A DNA stretch of 64,000 nucleotides, from the NCBI RefSeq assembly GCF_900188175.1, contig NZ_FZOQ01000011.1, positions 124,001-188,000 on the forward strand, read 5' to 3'. A model generated the notes under the pieces. It had not been told where the DNA came from and did no database searches. It saw nothing but the letters and a program-made list of their open reading frames with translations. The position numbers were made by a program, and so were the translations under genes. Below are positions 54,704-62,216 of the stretch, piece by piece (positions within the stretch are counted from its first letter, which is position 1; every line of letters begins with the position of its first letter). Origin of the DNA: Pontibacter ummariensis (GTDB lineage Bacteria > Bacteroidota > Bacteroidia > Cytophagales > Hymenobacteraceae).

Positions 54704-56014
54704 CTAGGCGACTACCTTCTCCGTTGCGAGGGCCTTGTCGTCTGCCTTTTGCTTTACGGAGCGGTCGATCAGAAGCATCATGACGATGGTTACGATGGAA
54801 GACAGCACGACGAGATAACCTAACAGGTCATAGTGCTCTAAGGTGCCTTCGCTTGTCTGCACCACAATAAGACCTGCAAAAGCAGAGGCCAGCCCGCCGG
54901 ATATCTGCTGCACCGACGATTGTATACTCATGTAAGCACCACGATCGGAAGACTCCGGAATGGCTGTCATAAGGGCAGAAGCGGAGATCATCCGGGCGGT
55001 GATGCCCACAAACATGATCACGTTTACCAGTAGCACGAGCCAGAGGGGGGAGATGCCCATGTTGCAGTGGATCACAACCACCACCATCGTTAGGATAGAG
55101 CCCCAAAAGAAAACCTTATACTTTCCTAAACGGTCACTCAGCTTGCCTATCAAGGGGCCAAAGACCATGGCACTGATACCCGTGGCCATGTACAGCATGG
55201 GCAAGGTTTCCAGGTCTATGCCCAGGTTGTACACTGTAAAGGCGCTCGCAAAGGGCATCAGCATAAAGCCACCCGTGGCCAGCAGGGTAATAGCCGCGAA
55301 GCCTTTCAGGTAATGGGGGTTAGATACAATGCCCGCTAGGTGCCTGAACGCATTTCTATCGGACTGCAGCTGTAAGTGCGCTTTTATAGGCTTCATGTAG
55401 CGTGCGATGGCCAACCCGACGATAACACTTACCCCAACTATCAGCAGGAAAGGGGAGTGCCAGCCCCAGGTATTGGCCAGGTACAGGCTAATCGGTATTC
55501 CCAATACCTGGCTGGTAGCGAAGGCCATTTGCACAAAACCCATCACACGCCCTCTCATTTGCAGGGGGAAGAGGTCGGTGATGATGGCGAAGGAGATGGA
55601 GCCGATCACCCCGCCAAACAAGCCGGTGATCACCCTGGCTGCTAGCAGGAAATGGTAGTCTGGGGCGAGGCCACAGAACAGGGTGCCTAAAATGAAGCCC
55701 GCGTAAAAAAAGAGCAGGAGCTTTTTACGGTCAAACTTATCGGCAAATCCTGCGGCAAGTAAACCGGATGCGCCTGCACTAAAGGCGTAGGCCGACACCA
55801 CCCACCCAAACTGTTGGGTGCTGATCTCTAATTCCTGGATCAGTTGTGCCCCTAGTGGTGACAGCACCATGAAGTCGAGGATGATGGTGAATTGCAGAAT
55901 AGCCAATATGGCCACAATAAATACTTGGTACTTTGTAAAAGGCGCTTGCCCTGCGGATAGAGTATGATTTGGTTCTGCCGCTTGGCGGGCAGCGTTCTTG
56001 TTCGTTTTTTTCAT
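54704..56014 (-). CDS. MFS transporter
   Basis: This 436-residue major facilitator has about 12 helices, starting KYQVFIVAILAILQFTIILD. Typical loop 2-3 motif reads GFADKFDRKKLLLF, and the motif C-like segment is GIPISLYLANTWGW, as in 12-TM drug/metabolite:H+ antiporters (DHA1 group). The substrate is unknown; there is no TetR or MarR regulator beside it. Confidence 0.9.
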   Translation of the reverse strand: MKKTNKNAARQAAEPNHTLSAGQAPFTKYQVFIVAILAILQFTIILDFMVLSPLGAQLIQELEISTQQFGWVVSAYAFSAGASGLLAAGFADKFDRKKLLLFFYAGFILGTLFCGLAPDYHFLLAARVITGLFGGVIGSISFAIITDLFPLQMRGRVMGFVQMAFATSQVLGIPISLYLANTWGWHSPFLLIVGVSVIVGLAIARYMKPIKAHLQLQSDRNAFRHLAGIVSNPHYLKGFAAITLLATGGFMLMPFASAFTVYNLGIDLETLPMLYMATGISAMVFGPLIGKLSDRLGKYKVFFWGSILTMVVVVIHCNMGISPLWLVLLVNVIMFVGITARMISASALMTAIPESSDRGAYMSIQSSVQQISGGLASAFAGLIVVQTSEGTLEHYDLLGYLVVLSSIVTIVMMLLIDRSVKQKADDKALATEKVVA

Positions 56015-56236
56015 AGTGCTTCTGTAGCTACAACTGCTTTTGCGGCCTTAAAGATTCCTGACAGAGAGCTATCTTGTATCATTGTTTCGCTTAGCGGGAG
56101 ACCCGGTGCAAAGACCAGCGGACACTCCAACTTCACCTTCGTGCTCAAGGAGGCAAAAAAATGCGCTTTAAAGTTAGCAATCTGCCTTTACTTCCTGTGC
56201 ATTCAGCGAGAGGGGCTTTACCTGCTTTTACCTGTT

Positions 56237-56518
56237 TTAGAAAAGGATAATAAGTACCCAACCGGCAATCATAATAACCGAACCCACCAGCTTTTTACGG
56301 ATAGCTTGTTCTGCAAAGAAGCGCCGGCCAAGCAGGACGCTTACAATGGTAGAAAGCTGAAAAAGCGAGCGGGCATACCCAACTGGCATATGCGCAAAGG
56401 TATAGTTGGTCGTAAACTGCATAGTGCCGATACAAATGACTTGAAACACGTAGCGGCCAAGGTCTGCAGCGCTAACCCTGCTTACTTCTTTCTTCAGGTT
56501 TAAGCGGTAAAACAGCAT
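56237..56518 (-). pseudogene. Truncated DMT/EamA transporter, C-terminal third only
   Basis: The frame encodes 93 residues with three helices: FQVICIGTMQFTTNYTFA, GYARSLFQLSTIVSVLLG, and LVGSVIMIAGWVLIILF. These match the C-terminal end of EamA/DMT transporters (about 290 residues). The protein-like frame continues a few codons upstream into the 3' end of the next gene (stop 56539), so the N-terminal two thirds were lost by deletion or rearrangement. Confidence 0.6.
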
Positions 56519-56538
56519 CAGCAGAAAAGAGCGAATTC

Positions 56539-57087
56539 TTACACCGTAATTTCGATCAGGCCGAATACAACCTGATCCCCATATTTGGCCTGGGCCTCTG
56601 CTTTGTTCAAAAACTTAACTTTCTTTATTTGCGCAGCCTTGATGCTGCTTAGCTGGCGCTGCCTGGCCGAGTAGGAGGGAAGGAGCTGTTCATTTACTGC
56701 AATGGGTAGTTTATACTGAGTCCCGATTTGCTGTACCTGCGCATGTACCTGCCTGTAAATGTAATTCTCTACCTCAAGGTCGGTGGTGGACTTGACCATC
56801 ACGCACTGCCCATCGCTGAACCCCAGCTCCGCTAACTTCTCCTTGCTCGCTGCCCGCTCGAAATGTGCCAGCTGTTGGCTCGACACAACCTCTTTATAGG
56901 ATGAGATAACGCCGTCCACCACATGAATGCAGTCCTTGTCGTACATATCCACTTTCAGCACTTCACCTGGCCGCCCTTTACTGTCTAAAGTAGGTACTTC
57001 TAAAAGCCTTCCGTTTATCGTTTGAGAATAGCCTGTAGCAACAGCAAACAAGGCGGTCAGGAAAGAGAAAAAGAGCTTGGTTTTCAT
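56539..57087 (-). CDS. Exported protein with TonB-plug-like C-terminus
   Basis: This 182-residue protein has a signal peptide ending TGYSQ. The last 40 residues (SIKAAQIKKVKFLNKAEAQAKYG, then GDQVVFGLIEITV) follow the order of a TonB-receptor plug strand (V-VLKD-A-A-YG--G-VVLI-T). Similar domains end Bacteroidota M56-like antirepressor and carrier proteins. No barrel is attached. The role may be periplasmic binding; I cannot name a partner. Confidence 0.65.
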   Translation of the reverse strand: MKTKLFFSFLTALFAVATGYSQTINGRLLEVPTLDSKGRPGEVLKVDMYDKDCIHVVDGVISSYKEVVSSQQLAHFERAASKEKLAELGFSDGQCVMVKSTTDLEVENYIYRQVHAQVQQIGTQYKLPIAVNEQLLPSYSARQRQLSSIKAAQIKKVKFLNKAEAQAKYGDQVVFGLIEITV

Positions 57088-57184
57088 AGTTTATAATTTA
57101 GTGTGTATGATTCAGTCGCATGTTAGTAGAGGCTCACGCAGTCAAGCAAAAAGGTCTTGCCCTAGGAGCAGCACCAGTGCTTAG

Positions 57185-57649
57185 CTACTTCTTTATGAAC
57201 TCGTTCGTCTGGATAGCTTTACTCGCCACTACCTCGCCAGACTCATCCTGGTACACAGGCACCGTGTTTTGCACCCAGGTCATTTTAGAAGCAGAGATAG
57301 CCATGATCTCATGCGGATTGCTTGTATTGCCATTAAACCTGAATTGGATGTAGCCTTTCTCTTTTTCCTCAAACACCTGGTAGTCGCCTGATAATATTTC
57401 TGAAAGCTGCCCTGAGCTACTAGGGACCAACATCTTTGCGGTTTGTCCATCAAACTTGAAAACCCAACCCTCACCCTCCACTTCCTGATGAACTACCTTT
57501 CCATTCGCATCATAGTAGTTTGTAGTGATGCTCAGGCTGGTCCATTCGCCTTTGATAACTTCATCTGCTGTATCTGGGGTTGCCGTCTCCTTTTCGCAGG
57601 CAGTGATGAACAACAAAATAAGGCAGGAAAGTAGGGAATGCTTTTTCAT
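57185..57649 (-). CDS. Lipocalin-like lipoprotein
   Basis: This 154-residue predicted lipoprotein has the lipobox LFITAC with Cys18 lipidated. The mature part (VIKGEWTSLSITTNYYD..., WVFKFDGQTAKMLVP, YIQFRFNGN, KMTWVQNTVPVY) is a beta-rich lipocalin-like domain. It resembles the lipoprotein at 4348-4791 in start (GTWRE/GEWTS), strand order and a KM-W motif. Function unknown. A 345-bp spacer without clear genes follows upstream (57650-57994). Confidence 0.68.
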   Translation of the reverse strand: MKKHSLLSCLILLFITACEKETATPDTADEVIKGEWTSLSITTNYYDANGKVVHQEVEGEGWVFKFDGQTAKMLVPSSSGQLSEILSGDYQVFEEKEKGYIQFRFNGNTSNPHEIMAISASKMTWVQNTVPVYQDESGEVVASKAIQTNEFIKK

Positions 57650-57994
57650 GATTTTTTTCTGTGACTGCTTAGTTAAGTACGAATGGGCTGGGCTTAGAGG
57701 AAGCGCTGCCTGGGTAAAGGTTCTAAGAGTAAGATAGGAAATACCAGCGCTGTTTCAGCGCTTTCTTTAAACTTCTGTTGCTTTTTGGGTACTTCTCAAC
57801 AACAGAAAATGCTTAGCCTCTAGATTGCCCCTGGGCCCGATACACTCCTTTTCGGTGATGGTTGCTTCCAAGGAAGGATGCGGCCCTGAACCTGCTATAA
57901 CAAGCGGACAAAAAGAGCAGTTGTCTGTATTCTTGTGCACAAGAAAGCTTGTCGCGTCTTTGTAACAGTTCTTGCCAGACGGCGTGAGCGTGTT

Positions 57995-58453
57995 TTAAAC
58001 GTGCAACTCAAGATTCAGAATAGGATATGGTTTTCTCAAGCCGTCTAGTTCTGTACGTCCAACCACCTTAAAGCCAAAATACTTGTAAAAGCCTATGGCT
58101 TGTTCATTTTGCTCGTTTACATCTACCTTGCAGCTTCCTAAGGTGTCTATTGCATATTGTAACAGTGCTCTTCCAACCCCTTTCCCCCTGCAATCAGGAT
58201 GTATGAAAAGCATTTCTATCTTGTTTTCAGAGGTGCCTAAAAACCCTATTATTCTGTTATGTTCATCCCTAAAGCAGAATAACTCCACCGCATATAAGTA
58301 CTCATTTCTGATCAAGGGCCTGTAGAACAGAATATCTTCTTCCTTTAGGATATGGTGCGTTGCCCGGACAGAGGCTTCCCAAACTGCTGTTATTTCATCA
58401 AAATCGGTGGCAGAAGCCCGCCCAAGGTTACTTTCTTCTTTTAGTGTTTTCAT
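57995..58453 (-). CDS. GNAT family N-acetyltransferase
   Basis: This 152-residue acetyltransferase has the acetyl-CoA loop HPDCRGKGVGRALLQYA (R/Q-x-x-G-x-G/A) and a C-terminal NEQNEQAIGFYKYFGF segment. The substrate cannot be inferred. It lies downstream (on the minus strand) of an attC-like element, so it could be the next cassette in the array, although I see no attC-like repeat after its own stop. Confidence 0.88.
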   Translation of the reverse strand: MKTLKEESNLGRASATDFDEITAVWEASVRATHHILKEEDILFYRPLIRNEYLYAVELFCFRDEHNRIIGFLGTSENKIEMLFIHPDCRGKGVGRALLQYAIDTLGSCKVDVNEQNEQAIGFYKYFGFKVVGRTELDGLRKPYPILNLELHV

Positions 58454-58622
58454 TTCATGAAGCCTGTCTGCTAAATCTAACTTGGGAATAGGAATGCCAT
58501 GGAACAGCTGCTAACCATTCGCTTTGCGGTGGCGCTACTACAGTAAAGTTGTCTTTACCGTCGGTCACGCATGCTTTTCAACTACTAAGAAAATCCTGCT
58601 CTTATTTATAGTTTTATCTTGT

Positions 58623-58751
58623 GCCTAACGGTCAAGTATAAGAGCAGTAGCGGATTTCAAAGCGATTACCTGTCCGCCACCACAAAAGTTTATTAAATGC
58701 ACAGACTTTATATACCACTTTACCCGCTATTGCTCTTATACAATGTTACCT
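58623..58751 (-). repeat. attC-like element 1 (129 bp)
   Basis: On the minus strand the element runs from AGGTAAC to GTTAGGC, the latter a perfect GTTRRRY core site. Inner arms 58636-58653 and 58724-58741 are complementary at 17 of 18 positions. It begins at the stop codon of the GNAT gene (58746) and follows it in the sense direction, as attC sites do in gene cassettes. Size is within the known attC range. A plain terminator is unlikely: the spacer is 70 nt and there is no T tract. Confidence 0.6.
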
Positions 58752-59273
58752 GCTGGCTTTTTTATTCATTTTTAATTTCATCATAATATCAGTCTGTTCG
58801 TCTTTTCCCAACTTGAAAATATGCTTGTCGAATGCTACAAATCCATTTTTTTCATAAAATCGGATTGCTCTTGGATTTTGCTCCCAAACGCCCAACCAAA
58901 CATATTCTACGTTTTTTTCTTTCGCCAATTCAATCGCTTTGTCATAAAGAATTTGTCCGACTTTTTTTCCGTGAAATTCTTTCAGCACGTAAATCCGTTC
59001 GATTTCGCATGCGTTTTCATCCTTTATTTCAGTTTGTGATTGCCCGAAATTCACTTTTAAATATCCAATCACTTTGTCGTCATGTTCAGCGAAATAGAAT
59101 TCAGAGTTTTTGTCCGTAAGTTCTGTTTTTAGTTTTTCGGTCGAAAATCCTTCTTCCAAATATTCACGCATATCTTCTTCGCTGTTTTCAGAAGAGAATG
59201 TTTCGGCAAAAGTCAGTTTTCCGATTTCTTTTAGTTCTTCAATGTCTTGAATATTTACTTTTCTAATTTCCAT
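58746..59273 (-). CDS. GNAT family N-acetyltransferase in a cassette-like unit
   Basis: This 175-residue acetyltransferase has the CoA-binding segment EFHGKKVGQILYDKA and the ending segment NPRAIRFYEKNGFVAF. It is clearly more AT-rich than most of the window, with codon use like low-GC Bacteroidota, a sign of transfer. It is flanked by attC-like elements: one overlapping its stop, one 28 bp before its start. Cassette length from core site to core site is about 680 bp. GNAT genes are frequent cargo in integron cassettes. The substrate is unknown. Confidence 0.88.
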   Translation of the reverse strand: MEIRKVNIQDIEELKEIGKLTFAETFSSENSEEDMREYLEEGFSTEKLKTELTDKNSEFYFAEHDDKVIGYLKVNFGQSQTEIKDENACEIERIYVLKEFHGKKVGQILYDKAIELAKEKNVEYVWLGVWEQNPRAIRFYEKNGFVAFDKHIFKLGKDEQTDIMMKLKMNKKASR

Positions 59274-59300
59274 TTATTGTTCGTGTCGTTTTTAGCTTGC

Positions 59301-59367
59301 AGTCAACGTTACTCGTGTAGCAGAATGGCGAAGTGTCAGCAAGCCGTACTGCTATACTTTGTTGTGG
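59301..59367 (-). repeat. attC-like element 2 (67 bp)
   Basis: On the minus strand the ends are CCACAAC and GTTGACT. Inner arms 59315-59329 and 59343-59357 match at 12 of 15 positions around a 13-nt spacer. It overlaps the 3' end of the membrane protein gene (stop 59352) and ends before the GNAT start. The size fits classical short attC sites. Confidence 0.55.
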
Positions 59368-59834
59368 TGTGTTATTCTTCTTTTAACTAAAGCGCCTGCT
59401 GCTAATACCGCAGATGAACTTAACCAAAGCCAGTAACCTGCTTTATAGTTTACGATCTTATTGTAATGACCTGCTTCATTGTCAATAACTTTATCAAACA
59501 TTAAAAATGATAACATCAATGCAAGAGAAAGCATAGTGAATACAAGTGAAGTAGTTTTACTTTCCTTATAAGTCAGCCAGGCGATGAGCAAAGCTGGATT
59601 TGCCAACCAACTGAAGGTTGCGCCAATTGTATAGTCAACTTCACCAATCGTATTGATGTTAAGATACTTGTCCGTTAAGGCTCCAATTTCAAATAGCACT
59701 CCAAGCCCGCCCACAAGGAAAACTGCTAAAGAGTCACCACATTGATTGGTACAATATGACTCCTGAGTCAGAGAAATTATAAACAGTGCGAATGAAGTAT
59801 AAAAGATATAGCTATCTACTTTTTTGTTGTTCAT
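59352..59834 (-). CDS. Small membrane protein in a cassette-like unit
   Basis: This 160-residue protein has four helices (YIFYTSFALFIISL, AVFLVGGLGVLFEIGAL, FSWLANPALLIAWLTY, and LVFTMLSLALMLSFLMF), plus a fifth near the C-terminus and a basic end (KRRITHHNK). I recognise no family. It is AT-rich and lies between attC-like elements 2 and 3 with a core-to-core length of about 560 bp. Confidence 0.7.
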   Translation of the reverse strand: MNNKKVDSYIFYTSFALFIISLTQESYCTNQCGDSLAVFLVGGLGVLFEIGALTDKYLNINTIGEVDYTIGATFSWLANPALLIAWLTYKESKTTSLVFTMLSLALMLSFLMFDKVIDNEAGHYNKIVNYKAGYWLWLSSSAVLAAGALVKRRITHHNKV

Positions 59835-59863
59835 TATCCTTTTACTTCATCTCTTTTAATGCA

Positions 59864-59928
59864 CCACAACGGTACTGGGCTATAGGTTGGCGTAGCTAAC
59901 CTATAGGTGTGGTTATGCAATGTTGTAT
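59864..59928 (-). repeat. attC-like element 3 (65 bp)
   Basis: On the minus strand the ends are ATACAAC and GTTGTGG. Inner arms 59880-59891 and 59895-59906 match at 11 of 12 positions around a 3-nt loop; outer parts are asymmetric. It lies 30 bp before the start of the downstream membrane protein gene and 177 bp after the stop of the gene at 60105. Confidence 0.5.
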
Positions 59929-60104
59929 TTTAATGGCTTTAATCGGCTACTTATTGGCTCATTATGAAATGTGCTAACCATAAAATAAGAAAAACGGCAA
60001 TAAAGACTTTAAGCATTAGTTTCCAACTAATCTTATCCCAAGGCATCAAAGGCATAAGCTCCTTTTTTTAATCAAGTACTATACTTTTCTTTCTTCATGA
60101 GAAG

Positions 60105-60578
60105 TTACGCATGGTGACCTAAAGTTATACCTGCTCTTCCTTCAAACATTTCTTTTACCGCTACTTCCAGTTTTGGCAAGTCGTTCTCGTTTGTTCTGAA
60201 CTTGATTTCGTGAACTGTTTTGCCTTTGTAGAGAATCATCCTGTCATAGCTGACCTGGTAGAGCATATCAGCCTGCCACCAGATTTCTCTTTGGGTTTTA
60301 TACTTATCTTCTCTGATGATTTCCACCTTGTCCAAACGCTTTAAGTCATGCACTTCTTTGAAGAAGAATGGTCTTAGGAAGTAGAACTTAGCTACACCGT
60401 TTTCCAAATGTACCACGCAATCATAGTAGCTAACCCAAACATGCAGTATAAGCCCTGACAGGATTCCTAAGCCAACCGCCAAAAGAGTATTTTCTATAAC
60501 ATACCCAAGCAGCAGAAACAGAACTACTACTTTGAGAATCAGAGAATATGTATTAGCTGGTATACCTGTTTTTACCAT
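60105..60578 (-). CDS. PH-like membrane protein, unknown function
   Basis: This 157-residue protein has two adjacent N-terminal helices (SLILKVVVLFLLLGYV and LAVGLGILSGLILHVWV) followed by a soluble domain of beta strands and an end helix (YYDCVVHLENGVAKFYFL, KVEIIREDKYK, VHEIKFRTNENDLPKLEVAVKEMF), quoted in pieces. This resembles small bacterial PH-domain membrane proteins. It is AT-rich and probably the first cassette-like gene of the array. Upstream, 60613-60630 is a TAGGAGTA-CC-TACTCCTA palindrome. Confidence 0.65.
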   Translation of the reverse strand: MVKTGIPANTYSLILKVVVLFLLLGYVIENTLLAVGLGILSGLILHVWVSYYDCVVHLENGVAKFYFLRPFFFKEVHDLKRLDKVEIIREDKYKTQREIWWQADMLYQVSYDRMILYKGKTVHEIKFRTNENDLPKLEVAVKEMFEGRAGITLGHHA

Positions 60579-60849
60579 TCTATAATTTTAATACTGCATA
60601 ACTACTGGCTAATAGGAGTACCTACTCCTACTATCTGCACTATGTACGGTAGTGGTCTCTTCTGCTCTTGCTCCGTTTTGAGGCTTAAACGGCTGTCTTT
60701 GCTTATTCCCCCCTCATTATATCTTGCTTATTCAATATAAGAAATGTTCTGTAAATACCAGCTTCTTTTACTTTATTTCAGGCACGTCAGACCATAATTT
60801 GGGAGAGGATAGAAGCCTGCAGGCTGAGTGCCTGACGCAGTGGAAAAGC

Positions 60850-60898
60850 AAGAGCCCGGAGGGCGCTGATTTCTGGTAGCGCCCTCCGGGCTCTTTTT
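60850..60898. terminator. Strong bidirectional terminator
   Basis: An 18-bp perfect stem (60850-60867 with 60878-60895) is followed by TTTT. It lies 36 bp beyond the stop of the PEBP gene on the minus strand and separates it from the AT-rich cassette region. Confidence 0.88.
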
Positions 60899-60934
60899 AA
60901 TAGAGACTACTTGTTTACGTAGGGCCGGCTGATC

Positions 60935-61390
60935 TTAGTCTTTTTGATAGGTGCCCATCAGTTCCCCGTAGCCGATCGTTTTTTCCTGCAGCAGTACCTC
61001 CAGGGCTTCTTTTGTGCTGTTGGGGGCCAGGTTTACCTTAGAGTCCAGTACATACACTTTAAAAAAGTACCGGTGCTTTTCGCCAGCAGGAGGGCAGGGG
61101 CCCATGTAGTTGTTCTTGCCAAAGTCGTTTGGTCCCGTTACCCCGTCCGGCTTTGTGTTCTCTTCGATATTAGGGTGTGGGGCCAGGTCCCACACCATCC
61201 AGTGGGTAAAGGTACCGTTCGGAGCATCCGGGTCCTCTAAAATGATCACCATGCTTTCCCCCTGCTCCGGGATGTTATCAATGCGCAGTGGCGGATTAAT
61301 GTTGTCGCCGTCGCAGGTATAGGGTTTGGGAATGGGGGCGTTTTTTACGAAAGCAAAACTTAATACCTCTAGTGTTGTTGTTTGTGCCAT
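60935..61390 (-). CDS. PEBP family protein (YbhB/YbcL)
   Basis: This 151-residue phosphatidylethanolamine-binding-like protein shows the ligand-pocket motifs DPDAPNGTFTHWMVWDL and YMGPCPPAGEKHRYFFKV. It lacks a signal peptide, so it is cytoplasmic. Bacterial PEBP proteins have unclear roles. It is divergent from the SnoaL-like gene at 61563. Confidence 0.93.
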   Translation of the reverse strand: MAQTTTLEVLSFAFVKNAPIPKPYTCDGDNINPPLRIDNIPEQGESMVIILEDPDAPNGTFTHWMVWDLAPHPNIEENTKPDGVTGPNDFGKNNYMGPCPPAGEKHRYFFKVYVLDSKVNLAPNSTKEALEVLLQEKTIGYGELMGTYQKD

Positions 61391-61562
61391 AGCTTGTCTT
61401 TTTACTTTTTATTTTTGAAACGGCATAAGAAGTAAAATGTTGATACCTAATGGTTTGAGCAGGGTGTGCCCCTTAAGCGGCGGTGCGAAAGGCGGCACCT
61501 GTAACGCAGCTCCCCCTTGGGCTATGGTTAGCGGTAACGGGCTTGCGTATGCTAACTTAGCT

Positions 61563-62042
61563 ATGAGTTACAGCAGTACAGACAGCCCGGAGCGTATCCC
61601 GCAAGTGTTCATCGAAGCCTGGAACAACCGGGACCCTGAGAAGCTGGCTTCGCTCTTTGACGAGGATGCCGAGTTTATTAATGTCACTGGCCTCTGGTGG
61701 CATAACCGCGATGCCATACAGAAAGCGCATGCCTATGGCCTGCGCACCATCTTCAGTAACTCCACCCTGCGCTTGTTACGCACCAAAGTGAAGTACCTCT
61801 CAGAAACAGTAGCTGTGGTGCAGGCCCGGATGAAACTGACAGGGCAAACACCAGTAGGAGATGTTAGCAGTCCGGGGCAGCGGAGGAATATCTTCACCTT
61901 CGTCGTACATAAAGCAGGGGAGACGTGGAGCTGTGCCTCCGCCCAGAACACCGATATCGTACCGAATATGGAGACCCACGTGCGCGACGAGAAGGGCCAG
62001 CTGCGGCCAGCGGACTACAGGAAACCGGAGGACACAGCCTAA
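61563..62042 (+). CDS. SgcJ/EcaC-type SnoaL-like protein
   Basis: This 159-residue protein of the NTF2-like fold (SgcJ/EcaC, DUF4440) has IPQVFIEAWNNRDPEKLASL, DAEFINVTGLWWHNRDAI, and the C-terminal TFVVHKAGETWSCASAQNTD. The function is unknown; relatives bind small hydrophobic molecules. I start at ATG 61563 (MSYSSTDSPER); the frame is open from 61437 but the extra 42 residues look like noncoding sequence. The P-type ATPase gene starts 175 bp downstream. Confidence 0.87.
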   Translation: MSYSSTDSPERIPQVFIEAWNNRDPEKLASLFDEDAEFINVTGLWWHNRDAIQKAHAYGLRTIFSNSTLRLLRTKVKYLSETVAVVQARMKLTGQTPVGDVSSPGQRRNIFTFVVHKAGETWSCASAQNTDIVPNMETHVRDEKGQLRPADYRKPEDTA

Positions 62043-62216
62043 GTCTCATACTTTGCCCGATGCTCTCTTTTAGCCACTCCAGCAGGAATTTTCCTGGCTG
62101 GCGATGCTGCGGACTTGCTGTTCAAAACGCCACTGACTAACATCATTTTTAAGTTGTGCGTTGTTTTTTAAGTTGCCCTTTCAAATTTCTTCGGATACAG
62201 ATTTAAGGCATTGAGC

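Noticed and set aside
55964-56503. 179-codon plus-strand ORF
   Set aside because: It spans the MFS gene start and the DMT fragment on the opposite strand and has no family likeness.
58623-59928. Reading the three inverted repeats as Rho-independent terminators
   Set aside because: They lack T tracts, have spacers up to 70 nt, overlap stop codons and share AAC/GTT ends, which fits attC better.
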